Of a DNA stretch of 64,000 bases, positions 16,482 through 24,794 are shown piece after piece. Numbering within the stretch: position 1 is the stretch's first letter; every line of letters starts with the position of its first letter. The position numbers were made by a program, and so were the translations under genes. The stretch covers positions 4,351,501 to 4,415,500 of the forward strand of contig NZ_CP009283.1 of NCBI RefSeq assembly GCF_000758625.1. Direction: 5' to 3'. Under the pieces are notes generated by a model that saw nothing but the letters and a program-made list of their open reading frames with translations, was not told the origin of the DNA and did no database searches. This stretch comes from Paenibacillus sp. FSL R7-0273 (GTDB lineage: Bacteria; Bacillota; Bacilli; Paenibacillales; Paenibacillaceae).

Positions 16482-17357
16482 CTATTTCAGCAGAGCCTCG
16501 ATAAAAGCGGCCTCGGCCTCATCCGGTCCGACCAGCGGGAGCCTTACAGAGCCAACGTCCAGTCCGCGCAGCGACAGTGCATACTTGACCGCGGCCGGAT
16601 TCGGCAAAGGCTGAGGACACTCGAACAGACCCTTAAATACCGGGAACAGCTGACGGTGAAGCTCTCCGGCGCGCTTAACATCACCCGAAACATACGACTG
16701 GATCATCTCTGACATCTGCGAGCCAATGATATGGCCTGCCACACTGATAATTCCGTGCCCGCCGACAGCTAATGTAGCCAGGCCGGCGGAGTCATCCCCC
16801 GTATAGACATGAAAATCCTCACGGCAGGCTGTAGCGATCAGCGTAATCTGGTCTACAGACGCGCATTCCTTGGTGGCAACGATATTCGGAATGTCTGCAA
16901 GCCGCAGTGTTGTTGCCGCACTCATACTGACGCCTGTACGGCCGGGAACATTATACAGGATGCAGGGCAAGGCGGTGCTTGCGGCAATGGCCGAGAAATG
17001 CTGATACAGCCCTTCCTGATTCGGTTTGTTGTAATAAGGGACGACCAGCAGGACACCGTCCACGCCGATCTTTTCCGCTTCCTTTGTAAGATGTATGGAA
17101 TGTCTGGTGCTGTTGGTGCCGGTTCCGGCTATGACTTTACAGCGTCCGTCTGCTTTGTCCAGCACAAAGGAAAACAGCCGCAGCTTCTCCTCATCGGTTA
17201 AGGTGGGCGATTCCCCCGTCGTGCCGCAGACAACCAGCGCTTCGGATTTCTGCTCTTCGATCAGATAATCGACTAACCGGAAGGTCATCTCCCAGTTAAT
17301 TTCTCCTTCCCCGTCAAAGGGGGTTACCATCGCAGTGATTAGTCTTCCGAAATCCAC
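16482..17357 (-). CDS. dapA: 4-hydroxy-tetrahydrodipicolinate synthase
   Basis: Condenses pyruvate with aspartate semialdehyde, the first committed step to diaminopimelate, lysine and spore dipicolinate. The 291-aa TIM-barrel protein starts at the GTG at 17357, nine bases after AAGGAGG; the frame further upstream runs into dapG. Motifs: GTTGESPTL (pyruvate-binding Thr-Thr), the tyrosine of ILYNVPGRTG and the Schiff-base lysine in VATKECASVDQ. It sits 16 nt after dapG and is closed by a terminator. The product feeds DpaA/DpaB encoded upstream. In B. subtilis the same pair precedes rnjB. Confidence 0.95.
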   Translation of the reverse strand: MDFGRLITAMVTPFDGEGEINWEMTFRLVDYLIEEQKSEALVVCGTTGESPTLTDEEKLRLFSFVLDKADGRCKVIAGTGTNSTRHSIHLTKEAEKIGVDGVLLVVPYYNKPNQEGLYQHFSAIAASTALPCILYNVPGRTGVSMSAATTLRLADIPNIVATKECASVDQITLIATACREDFHVYTGDDSAGLATLAVGGHGIISVAGHIIGSQMSEMIQSYVSGDVKRAGELHRQLFPVFKGLFECPQPLPNPAAVKYALSLRGLDVGSVRLPLVGPDEAEAAFIEALLK

Positions 17358-17373
17358 TTTGAATTCCTCCTTG

Positions 17374-18594
17374 TCAGCGGTGCAATTCAAATTTGGTATG
17401 CAGCGCACGCAGCGACTGCACCATATCTTCTTTTTTCACGAGAACCCAGATTGTGGTATTCGAATCCGCAGACTGCAGGATCTGAATATTCTGCGAGCTG
17501 AGCGCCTCAACGATCCGGGCCATAATGCCCGGCACGCCGTTGATTCCGCCGCCGATGACCGAAACCTTGGCGCAGCCGGACAGGCTCTTTGGCCGCAGCC
17601 CGAGCTCCTGCAGTGCAGCAATAGCCCGCTCGGATTTGTCGTCATTAACGGTATAAAGCGCCTCAGTAGGCGTTACATTGATGAAATCGACACTAATGCC
17701 GTTATCAGCCATGCTTTTAAAAATCTGCAGCTGTACGCCTGTGCCGTTCCCGTCAGGGCATTCCACGGAAATCTGCGTAATATTGCTCACATAGGCAATC
17801 CCGGTTACAAACCGGTCTATAACACCGTTGGAAACATCATTGAACCCTTCGGGATGGGTGACAAGCGTCCCCTCCAGCTCGGAGAAGGTCGAGCGCACAC
17901 GCACCGGAATATTGGCCTGCATGGCAATTTCCACGGCACGAGGATGAATCACCTTTGCCCCCTGGTAAGCCATATTACAGATTTCGGTATAGCTGACATA
18001 GGTCAACGGCTTCGCATCTTCGACAATCCGCGGATCAGCGGTCAGAATTCCGTCAACATCGGTGTAAATATCGACCATATCTGCACGGAGCGCCGCTCCA
18101 AGCGCAGTTGCCGACGTATCACTGCCGCCTCTGCCAAGAGTCGTGAAATCCCCGGCTTCGGTCTGACCCTGGAACCCGGTTACTATTACTACTTTATGCT
18201 CGCGCAGTTCGCGTAGAATCCGTTCGGTGCGCACATCGAGAATTCTGGCATTTCCGTAATTGCTGTCTGTCAAAAAGCCTGCCTGTGCCCCTGTCAGCAC
18301 AGTGGAACGGATGCCCTGCTCTTCCAGCAGTCCGCAGAGTGTGGTTGCCGAGATAATCTCCCCGCAGCACATCAGCAGATCCTTCTCCCGGTCAGGCAGC
18401 GCGTTGCCGTTCTGCACAGCCCAGTCCAGCAGGGTGTCTGTGGCATAAGGCTCGCCTTTGCGGCCCATAGCCGAGACTACTACTACCAGGCTGAATCCGC
18501 TTGCGAGCTCCCGTCTGACATGACGGATGACATGCTCTCTAGCCGCCGGTGTCGAAAGTGAGGTGCCGCCGAATTTTTGCACTAAAATACCCAT
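17374..18594 (-). CDS. dapG: Aspartate kinase (DapG type)
   Basis: Phosphorylates aspartate at the head of the aspartate-family pathway. The 406-aa product has the kinase domain at about 1-240 (KFGGTSLS at the N-terminus, TGFQGQTEAGDFTTLGRGGSD near 140-160, YTDVDGILTADPRI near 180) and two ACT domains in the C-terminal 150 residues (MADNGISVDFINVTPTE; VSVIGGGINGVPGIMARI), the sites of feedback control. In B. subtilis DapG is the diaminopimelate-inhibited isozyme; that specificity is inferred from context. ATG at 18594 has AGGAGG seven bases before. The gene for the next enzyme, aspartate semialdehyde dehydrogenase, is not here, though in B. subtilis it lies directly upstream of dapG. Confidence 0.95.
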   Translation of the reverse strand: MGILVQKFGGTSLSTPAAREHVIRHVRRELASGFSLVVVVSAMGRKGEPYATDTLLDWAVQNGNALPDREKDLLMCCGEIISATTLCGLLEEQGIRSTVLTGAQAGFLTDSNYGNARILDVRTERILRELREHKVVIVTGFQGQTEAGDFTTLGRGGSDTSATALGAALRADMVDIYTDVDGILTADPRIVEDAKPLTYVSYTEICNMAYQGAKVIHPRAVEIAMQANIPVRVRSTFSELEGTLVTHPEGFNDVSNGVIDRFVTGIAYVSNITQISVECPDGNGTGVQLQIFKSMADNGISVDFINVTPTEALYTVNDDKSERAIAALQELGLRPKSLSGCAKVSVIGGGINGVPGIMARIVEALSSQNIQILQSADSNTTIWVLVKKEDMVQSLRALHTKFELHR

Positions 18595-18641
18595 TGTATA
18601 ATTCCTCCATTACTTCTCTAACAAGCTCAAAAAGTGTTGAA

Positions 18642-18662
18642 CCGCCCTCAAAATGAGGACGG
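18642..18662 (-). terminator. Hairpin between dpaB and dapG, possible weak terminator
   Basis: Minus strand CCGTCCTCA-TTT-TGAGGGCGG with one mismatch; TTTTTG follows only after TCAACAC, so termination may be partial. It would separate sporulation-only dpaAB transcripts from housekeeping dapG-dapA. Confidence 0.5.
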
Positions 18663-18708
18663 CAAAAAGTAAACCCTATGATAAGCCTGCTCCACGCAGG
18701 CCTCAAAG

Positions 18709-19305
18709 CTATGCTGAATGAAACCGTTCGATAATCATCGGCTGCAGCTGTTTGCCCTGCAGGGCGGCGTAGCAGGCTTCAGGAATCAGTTCCATGCGTG
18801 CTACAAGCGAATTGGGCTTGCCCTCAGGGTTATCCTGGCCGAACGGCACAAAATAAATATGTTTGGCTACCAGAAGCTTCGCAATATTCGCCGCATTCAG
18901 CCCGAGCCCGTCATTAGTGGAAATGGCCAGCACAAGCGGCCGACCGTTGCGCATCTGCGATTTCGCAGCCATCAGGACAGGGCTGTCAGTCATGGCGTTA
19001 GCCAGCTTGCTCGTCGTATTGCCTGTGCAGGGAGCTATTGTCAGCACATCGAGCAGCTTGGATGGACCCAGCGGTTCCGCATCAACAATTGTAGAAATGA
19101 TATCATTCCCCGTTATATCTTTCAACTGTTTTAGCCAATTTTCCGATGTGCCGAACCGGGTATCTGTATTCAGTACAGAGGAGGATACAATCGGCACAAC
19201 CTTTGCGCCCCCGTCCATAAACCGCTGAATCTGCGGCATCACCTCAGCAAAGGTGCAGTGTGAGCCGGTAATCGCGTAACCTACTGTTTTTCCGTGCCAA
19301 TCCAT
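18709..19305 (-). CDS. dpaB: Dipicolinate synthase subunit B
   Basis: Flavoprotein-like subunit of the mother-cell enzyme that oxidises dihydrodipicolinate to dipicolinic acid for spore heat resistance (SpoVFB). The 198-aa protein starts MDWHGKTVGYAITGSHCTF and shows the flavoprotein-family segments IVSSSV, IAPCTGNTTSKLANAMTDSPV and IYFVPFGQDNPEGKPNSLVA. Its ATG follows the dpaA stop directly (TAAATG), so the subunits are coupled. A hairpin after the gene separates it from dapG. Confidence 0.95.
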   Translation of the reverse strand: MDWHGKTVGYAITGSHCTFAEVMPQIQRFMDGGAKVVPIVSSSVLNTDTRFGTSENWLKQLKDITGNDIISTIVDAEPLGPSKLLDVLTIAPCTGNTTSKLANAMTDSPVLMAAKSQMRNGRPLVLAISTNDGLGLNAANIAKLLVAKHIYFVPFGQDNPEGKPNSLVARMELIPEACYAALQGKQLQPMIIERFHSA

Positions 19306-20202
19306 TTATTGGTCCCCCTTGTTTAGAATCTCCTCCGAGATCGACTGCACCAGCGCATTGCCCATAATCATCCCGGCGCTTTTCGGGGCGACAATCCCTG
19401 GCAGACCGGGGGCAAGCATCGCCTTAATGCCGCGCTTCTCCGCATACCGGAAGTCACAGCCGCCGGGAGCTGAGGCCAGATCGATAATTACGCACTGCCT
19501 GGGAACCCGGGTAAGAATCTGTGCCGTAATAATCATGTTTGGTATCGTATTAAAAATCAGATCCGTATCACTCACCTGCTGCAGCAGCTCCCCGGTCATA
19601 AACGGCTTCCAGCCCATCTCCGCCGCCCGGGCAAAATGCTCCTGCTTCCGCACGCCTACCTTCACTGTGGAACCGAGGCCCTGCAGCGCCCTTGCCATAG
19701 TAAAGCCGGTACGCCCCATTCCCAGCACCATAGAGGTAGAGCCATGAATGGTAAAATCAGTATTCTGAATGGCCATAACCAGCGCGCCTTCCGCTGTCGG
19801 AATCGAGTTATAGATCGCTACATCGTCCCGGTTCAGTAGCTCCACCAGCTTCAGCTTATGCCTTGCGCACAGGCTTCGCAGATAGCTTTTGGCGATGCCC
19901 GTATATACTGTACAGCCCGCCGGCAGGGCCGCAGCATGCTCATCCAGCAGCTGCAGACGGCCGGAGGAGAACAGCGCATTGATGTTTCCTTCTTCATCAC
20001 AGCCTACTGTAGGCAGCACCAGCACATCAGCATGGCTTAACAGCTCAGGCGACAGTTGTTCCAGGTTAACCCCCGGGCTAGGGGCATCCCATTTCTCGAA
20101 TCCGGCGGCGCTGACCGCCGCATCCATATCCACACATTTTCGAATCACTTCAAGCTGTCTCGCGTCCCCGCCCAGGAACACGATCCTGATGCCAGTAAGC
20201 AT
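19306..20202 (-). CDS. dpaA: Dipicolinate synthase subunit A
   Basis: NAD(P)-binding subunit (SpoVFA) of dipicolinate synthase. About 298 aa with an N-terminal domain (MLTGIRIVFLGGDARQLEVIRK) and a Rossmann domain with GMGRTGFTMARALQGLG at about residues 155-171, then the conserved IIDLASAPGGCDF and APGLPGIVAPKSAG. I start at the ATG at 20202, ten bases after AAAGGAG; an ATG at 20229 would add nine residues but has no site. A sigma-K-like promoter lies at 20244-20272. It is followed at once by dpaB. Confidence 0.94.
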   Translation of the reverse strand: MLTGIRIVFLGGDARQLEVIRKCVDMDAAVSAAGFEKWDAPSPGVNLEQLSPELLSHADVLVLPTVGCDEEGNINALFSSGRLQLLDEHAAALPAGCTVYTGIAKSYLRSLCARHKLKLVELLNRDDVAIYNSIPTAEGALVMAIQNTDFTIHGSTSMVLGMGRTGFTMARALQGLGSTVKVGVRKQEHFARAAEMGWKPFMTGELLQQVSDTDLIFNTIPNMIITAQILTRVPRQCVIIDLASAPGGCDFRYAEKRGIKAMLAPGLPGIVAPKSAGMIMGNALVQSISEEILNKGDQ

Positions 20203-20243
20203 AGGGATGACGCTCCTTTCCACATACACATTCGACTATAAAG

Positions 20244-20272
20244 CATCTTATGCCGGGTCCGTCGGATGGGTG
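20244..20272 (-). promoter_or_regulatory. Candidate sigma-K promoter of dpaA-dpaB
   Basis: Minus strand CACC (20269-20272), a 16-nt spacer and CATAAGATG (20244-20252). This fits the mother-cell sigma-K pattern (ACM, N16-17, CATANNNTA) except for the last base, and dpaAB is known to be sigma-K dependent. Confidence 0.5.
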
Positions 20273-20371
20273 AAGAGCGGAGCAGAATTACTGGGCGGTC
20301 CACATAAGTCACAGAAAATCACCAGAAATCATCCTATAGTTAGTTAAAAATGGTAAAGGAGAAACCAGAAC

Positions 20372-21757
20372 ATGAAAGCGAAATGGAAGCTGGCTGCACT
20401 GCTGCTGGTATCAGCGGCCGTTGTGGCAGCCGCATCGATCTATATTACATTTGCAGATTCCGGGGATAAGGGCGGACAGGCAGCCGGAGCGTTCATAAAG
20501 CCGGAGCAGATGAAGCAGGATCTTGACTTTTTAACTGAAACGCTGGTTCAGGTTCATCCCGCCCTGATAAACGGCTGGAGCAGCGGACAGCAGCAGGCAA
20601 TCAGCGAGGCATATGAAACGATTCAAACGGATCAGACTGAGGAAGCCTTTCACTTTATCGTCAATACCATCACTTCACTGCTGCACGACGGGCACACGAA
20701 TATGTACTGGGAGCTGCAGAATCAGAAATTGCTCGACCTTCCGCTGTTCTGGAGCAAGGATGGGCTTGTGGTAACGGAAGACCGGGGAACACTTCGCAAC
20801 GGCGACATTGTTACCGCTATGAGCGGACGCAGCATAGATGAGCTGGAGCGGGAGCTGGCCGGAATTATTCCGGCTGAGAACAAGCAATGGGTCAGAGTGC
20901 AGGGAACCAGCCTGCTGAGGGCAGAATTTATGCTCCGCCATCTGGGGCTGGCTGCAGATAATCAGGTTGAGGTAACCGTAAAACGGGGAGCCGGAACGAT
21001 TTCAGAAACACTAGAGCTTGCAGATAAGCTTGCACATAAGGAGTACCGTCCTTATCCTGCAGGCGATGTCCCCTTTTCCTATTCATTCGAGGACGAGCTG
21101 TCGTTGGGCATTTTTCAGCTGAATACGTGTGTAAATAACAGAAAGTATCAGGTAGCGGTCCAGCAGTTTTTTGATGAGGTTAAATCGCGGGGCATCCAGC
21201 ATGTTGCGGTGGATCTGCGCAGTAACGGGGGCGGTGACTCATCCGTTATCAATGAATTTCTTGCTTACACGGATGTTGAGTCCTATTACAGCTACGGCTC
21301 TCTTGTCCGTTACTCCCCGCAGGTTAAAAAAGCTTACGGGGCGGATCAGGATAGCGGGATAGTGCAATCACCAAGGCAGCTTATCAAGAACGTCCTGAAG
21401 ACAGATTCCCCTTACAAAGGAAAGCTGTATCTGCTGACGTCTGCGCATACCTTTAGCTCAGCCAACATGTTCGCTGTCATTGTCCAGGATAACGGCCTGG
21501 GCCGGATTATCGGTGAGGCAACGGGCAACCAGCCTTCATCGTACGGGGATATTTTAACCTTCCAGCTCCCTGCCTCCGGCATCCATTTTCAGACTTCTTT
21601 TAAGCAGTTCACCCGGTCAGCACCGGAACGTGATCCAGCAGATTCCCTGCAGCCGGACATTGAAGCCTACACAACAGCCAAAGATATTATCGAGCGGCGT
21701 GATGCCCAGCTGGAGATGCTGCGTGAGATTGTGCGTGCAGACCTGAAACTGAAATAG
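20372..21757 (+). CDS. S41 family peptidase, membrane-anchored
   Basis: The only plus-strand gene in the window. The 461-aa product starts MKAKWKLAALLLVSAAVVAAAS, a signal anchor, and is otherwise extracytoplasmic. It has a helical N-terminal region with the conserved LLHDGHTNMYWE (about 108-119), a PDZ-like stretch (about 130-165, RNGDIVTAMSGRSIDELE) and the S41 protease core (about 235-430). The core shows VDLRSNGGG and the nucleophile segment LTSAHTFSSANMFA. AAAGGAG lies ten bases upstream of the ATG. The substrate is unknown. It lies between dpaA and dut where B. subtilis has ymxH, and shares a two-way terminator with dut. Its isolated orientation suggests later insertion. Confidence 0.85.
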   Translation: MKAKWKLAALLLVSAAVVAAASIYITFADSGDKGGQAAGAFIKPEQMKQDLDFLTETLVQVHPALINGWSSGQQQAISEAYETIQTDQTEEAFHFIVNTITSLLHDGHTNMYWELQNQKLLDLPLFWSKDGLVVTEDRGTLRNGDIVTAMSGRSIDELERELAGIIPAENKQWVRVQGTSLLRAEFMLRHLGLAADNQVEVTVKRGAGTISETLELADKLAHKEYRPYPAGDVPFSYSFEDELSLGIFQLNTCVNNRKYQVAVQQFFDEVKSRGIQHVAVDLRSNGGGDSSVINEFLAYTDVESYYSYGSLVRYSPQVKKAYGADQDSGIVQSPRQLIKNVLKTDSPYKGKLYLLTSAHTFSSANMFAVIVQDNGLGRIIGEATGNQPSSYGDILTFQLPASGIHFQTSFKQFTRSAPERDPADSLQPDIEAYTTAKDIIERRDAQLEMLREIVRADLKLK

Positions 21758-21786
21758 CAGCGGCAAATAAAGACTTTGCAGCAGAA

Positions 21787-21834
21787 AAAAGCTTGCAGAC
21801 AGCCCCCTAATAGGCGGGTTATCTGCAAGCTTTT
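21787..21834. terminator. Bidirectional terminator between the S41 peptidase and dut
   Basis: A 13-bp stem AAAAGCTTGCAGA / TCTGCAAGCTTTT with T-runs in both directions serves the two convergent genes. Confidence 0.85.
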
Positions 21835-21851
21835 AGATGTGCAATAAATCC

Positions 21852-22298
21852 TTACTTCCCGGTATGGCCAAAGCCGCCGGCTCCGCGCTCCGTTTCAGAC
21901 AGCTCTTCCACTTCCACCAGCGTCACCGCCGGAACAGCCTGGAACACCATCTGGGCAATCCGCTCATTGCAGGCAATCGTAAAAGGCTCCTGCCCCAGGT
22001 TGATCAGCAGCACCTTAATCTCACCGCGGTAATCGGCATCGATCGTTCCCGGTGTATTGAGGCAGGTAATGCCGTGCTTAAAAGCAAGCCCGCTGCGCGG
22101 GCGGATCTGCGCCTCCAGCCCGTCCGGCATCGCCAGGGCAATACCTGTAGGAATTAGGGCGCGCTCGCCGGGAGCAAGCACGACAGGCTCAGCTACTGAC
22201 GCATGCAGGTCAAAGCCTGAAGCCTGCTCCGACATTTTGCGCGGCAGCTGTACATCTTCGTTACCCGGAAGCTTATTGATTTGAACGTGATAAGACAA
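21852..22298 (-). CDS. dut: dUTP diphosphatase
   Basis: Trimeric dUTPase that removes dUTP and supplies dUMP. All five motifs are present in the 148-aa protein: [36 protein letters not shown] and the C-terminal [13 protein letters not shown] start at TTG 22298, eight bases after AGGAG; an ATG two codons upstream (22304) is too close to the site. The start lies inside the end of mlpA, so the two are translationally coupled. In B. subtilis the dUTPase genes are elsewhere (prophage-borne yosS/yncF), so its presence next to mlpA is a lineage trait. Confidence 0.95.
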   Translation of the reverse strand: MSYHVQINKLPGNEDVQLPRKMSEQASGFDLHASVAEPVVLAPGERALIPTGIALAMPDGLEAQIRPRSGLAFKHGITCLNTPGTIDADYRGEIKVLLINLGQEPFTIACNERIAQMVFQAVPAVTLVEVEELSETERGAGGFGHTGK

Positions 22299-23541
22299 GA
22301 TCATCTCTCCTAACATTGGCAATCGCTTTATCTGTTGAGCCGACCATCGCCAGTGCGAGAGGTTCAGCAAACATATGGTCCAGCAGCCGGTTCACATCGT
22401 CCATCGTCACCCGGCTGATTTTGTCAATCATATCGTCAAGTGTATCATGTCTGCCCAGCATCAGCTCATTTTTACCAATCCGGTTCATCCGGCTGCTGGT
22501 GCTTTCAAGGCTGAGAATCAGGCTGCCCTTGAGCTGCTCTTTACCTTTTCTCAGCTCATCCTCACTGATGCCCTTCACAGCCAGCTCCTGCATCATTTCC
22601 TTGACCAGCTCAGTTACCTCTTTAGTCTGCTTGGGCGCAGTTCCCGCATACACGGTGAACAAGCCGCTGTCCGCCTGGGAGCTGTGGTACGAGTATACCG
22701 AATAAGCCAGTCCGCGCTTCTCACGGATCTCCTGGAACAGGCGTGAGCTCATTCCGCCCCCGACCGTATTGTTAAGCAGCACCATCGGATACTGCAGCGG
22801 TCCGCCGCTCTGCACGCCCGGCAATGAGATACAGATGTGGTTCTGCTCGGTTTTTTTGCGGTGGAACAGCAGTCCGCCCTGATAATCAGGCGCTGTCAGC
22901 TCTGGAGCCTGGCCGTGATTGTCGAAGGCGCCGAAATGACGCTCCAGCAGGTCAATAAGACCGTCATCGATGTTGCCGGCTACACTGATCACTGTATTTT
23001 CAATCGTATACTGCTCGTTCATGTAGGCGCGAAGATCGTCGGGCGTCATTTCCAGCAAACGCTCTTTGAGGCCGAGTATTGAATAAGCCAGCGGATGCTC
23101 ACCGTAAGCGGCTGCACACATCAGATCATGCACCAGATCATCCGGCGTATCCTCGCACATGGCGATTTCTTCAAGAATGACGTTTTTTTCCTTAGCCAGC
23201 TCTTCAGCATCAAACTTTGAGCGGAAAAACATATCGGAAAGCACATCCACCGCGATCGGCAGATGCTCATCGAGCACTTTTGCATAATAACACGTATATT
23301 CCTTCGAGGTAAAGGCATTGACGTTGCCGCCGATGGCATCGAACTGCTCTGCTATATCCTTGGCGCTGAAGCGCTCGGTGCCCTTAAACAGCATATGTTC
23401 AATGAAATGGGAAATCCCGTTGTTCAACGGGTTCTCGTTACGGGAACCGGTTCTGACCCAGATTCCAAAGGAAACGGACCGGCCGGTGGCAATCTTTTCA
23501 GTAACCACCCGCAGGCCGTTTGATAATACGATTTTGTCCAA
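22273..23541 (-). CDS. mlpA: M16 family zinc peptidase (MlpA/YmxG type)
   Basis: A 422-aa processing-protease-like enzyme with the inverted zinc motif HFIEH at about 45-49 and the distal glutamates in [19 protein letters not shown] at about 118-136, so it is expected to be active. The C-terminal domain has the Rxx-Y segment [17 protein letters not shown]. The B. subtilis homologue was reported as a negative regulator of aprE and other degradative enzyme genes; the substrate is unknown. Start TTG at 23541, eight bases after AGGAGG. It overlaps dut and follows ylxY, as in Bacillus. Confidence 0.92.
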   Translation of the reverse strand: MDKIVLSNGLRVVTEKIATGRSVSFGIWVRTGSRNENPLNNGISHFIEHMLFKGTERFSAKDIAEQFDAIGGNVNAFTSKEYTCYYAKVLDEHLPIAVDVLSDMFFRSKFDAEELAKEKNVILEEIAMCEDTPDDLVHDLMCAAAYGEHPLAYSILGLKERLLEMTPDDLRAYMNEQYTIENTVISVAGNIDDGLIDLLERHFGAFDNHGQAPELTAPDYQGGLLFHRKKTEQNHICISLPGVQSGGPLQYPMVLLNNTVGGGMSSRLFQEIREKRGLAYSVYSYHSSQADSGLFTVYAGTAPKQTKEVTELVKEMMQELAVKGISEDELRKGKEQLKGSLILSLESTSSRMNRIGKNELMLGRHDTLDDMIDKISRVTMDDVNRLLDHMFAEPLALAMVGSTDKAIANVRRDDLVLSRSNQ

Positions 23542-23620
23542 TTCTGCGTCCTCCTGGCATAGCCCTGTTTCTGTTCTGACTATTTATTAAGCGAGTTTAA
23601 TCCTACCAGAAAATAACGGC

Positions 23621-24610
23621 TCACTCAACATCACCGGGTATAATCCGCTCTGCTGACAGCGTCTGGCTCACAGTTCCGAGCTTCAGGCCCTTTGCCTTAA
23701 CCGCCCGGATCATGCCCCTTAGCGCTTTAGAGGAAGAGGCTGTCGGATGCATCAGGACTAAGGTTCCCGGCTCTGCTCCGGCGCCGATTTTGGCTACTAC
23801 GGATTCTGGCGCAGGATTGCGCCAATCCACCGTATCCAGCGTCCACAGCACCGTCTTCAGCCCCAGGGCTGCTGCAATCTCTACCGTCTCCTGGTCGTAA
23901 TCCCCTGAAGGCGGGGCAAACCACTGGTTGGTGACTCCCAGACTCTCTTTTAACAGCAGCTGCGTCTTCTGTATCTCAGCTGTTGCCCTTGCCCGGCTTA
24001 AGGTGCTCATATTCGGATGCGTATAAGCATGGTTCTCCATTTCATGTCCGCGCTTCAGCATCTCTGCGGCAAGCTCTTTGTTCTTGCTGAGCCAGCTTCC
24101 GTCCAGGAAAAAGGTCACCTTCACCTGTTCCTCGTCCAGAATATCCAGCATCGGCTTAATATACTCATTGCCCCAGGCCACATTGATCATAAAAGCTACC
24201 ATGGGCTTGGCCGGATTGCCGCGGTAGATCGGATGGGCTCCCAGGTCATTTAAAGAAACCTTCGGCTGCGTCTGGCGGTAGACCAGCTTCAGCCCTTCTC
24301 CAGGCCCCTGCAGCAAGGTGCTCCGGTAAGTCGCCTCTACATCCACCTCCAGGCCGTTATAGCCCGGAATAGCCTTCCATACACGGTCTACAGCAGCATC
24401 CACCGGCGGTGAGTTCAGCTCGGCTGCTTTTTGTTCCACCTGTGTCCGCAACTCATTAGCACTCTGCTTCCCCGGTATAGCAGCTGTAACGGCAAGAGTC
24501 TCCTGCGGCTTGAGCTCAGCCAGCATCTCCTTTACCGGACCGCTGGTGCTGCCTATTCCGATTACTATAGCTATACAGGCCAGCACAAGCGCCGCTTTGT
24601 CTGTCTTCAT
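23621..24610 (-). CDS. ylxY: YlxY-type polysaccharide deacetylase-like sporulation protein
   Basis: NodB-fold protein of 329 aa with an N-terminal signal anchor (residues 6-22, ALVLACIAIVIGIGSTS) and the deacetylase fold at about 140-325. The first catalytic motif, normally TFDDG, is replaced by INVAWGNE, so both aspartates are missing. The metal-binding HxxxH is kept (NHAYTHPNMS), as are APPSGDYD, LDTVDWRNP and LMHPT. With the base lost it may be inactive or act differently; the same replacement is, to my knowledge, typical of the YlxY group. The start ATG at 24610 has GGAGGAG. It lies between pnp and mlpA as in Bacillus. Confidence 0.88.
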   Translation of the reverse strand: MKTDKAALVLACIAIVIGIGSTSGPVKEMLAELKPQETLAVTAAIPGKQSANELRTQVEQKAAELNSPPVDAAVDRVWKAIPGYNGLEVDVEATYRSTLLQGPGEGLKLVYRQTQPKVSLNDLGAHPIYRGNPAKPMVAFMINVAWGNEYIKPMLDILDEEQVKVTFFLDGSWLSKNKELAAEMLKRGHEMENHAYTHPNMSTLSRARATAEIQKTQLLLKESLGVTNQWFAPPSGDYDQETVEIAAALGLKTVLWTLDTVDWRNPAPESVVAKIGAGAEPGTLVLMHPTASSSKALRGMIRAVKAKGLKLGTVSQTLSAERIIPGDVE

Positions 24611-24723
24611 GCGTTCTCCTCCCCGGCCAGATACGGTCTACACAGTCCCGCCAGCGCGCATACACGGACAGGACCCTTTGTCCCAGCCTATGAAGAAGAA
24701 CAGAAGAATAGACGTAAGACACA

Positions 24724-24760
24724 ACAAAAAAGAGCCAGAATGCATAAGCTTCTGTCTCTT
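24724..24760 (-). terminator. Terminator of pnp
   Basis: Minus strand AAGAGACAGAA - 9-nt loop - TTCTGGCTCTT followed by TTTTGTTG; one mismatch, 34 nt beyond the pnp stop. Confidence 0.8.
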
Positions 24761-24794
24761 CTTCATACATATCCTTAGACCGGTATGTGAAGGC

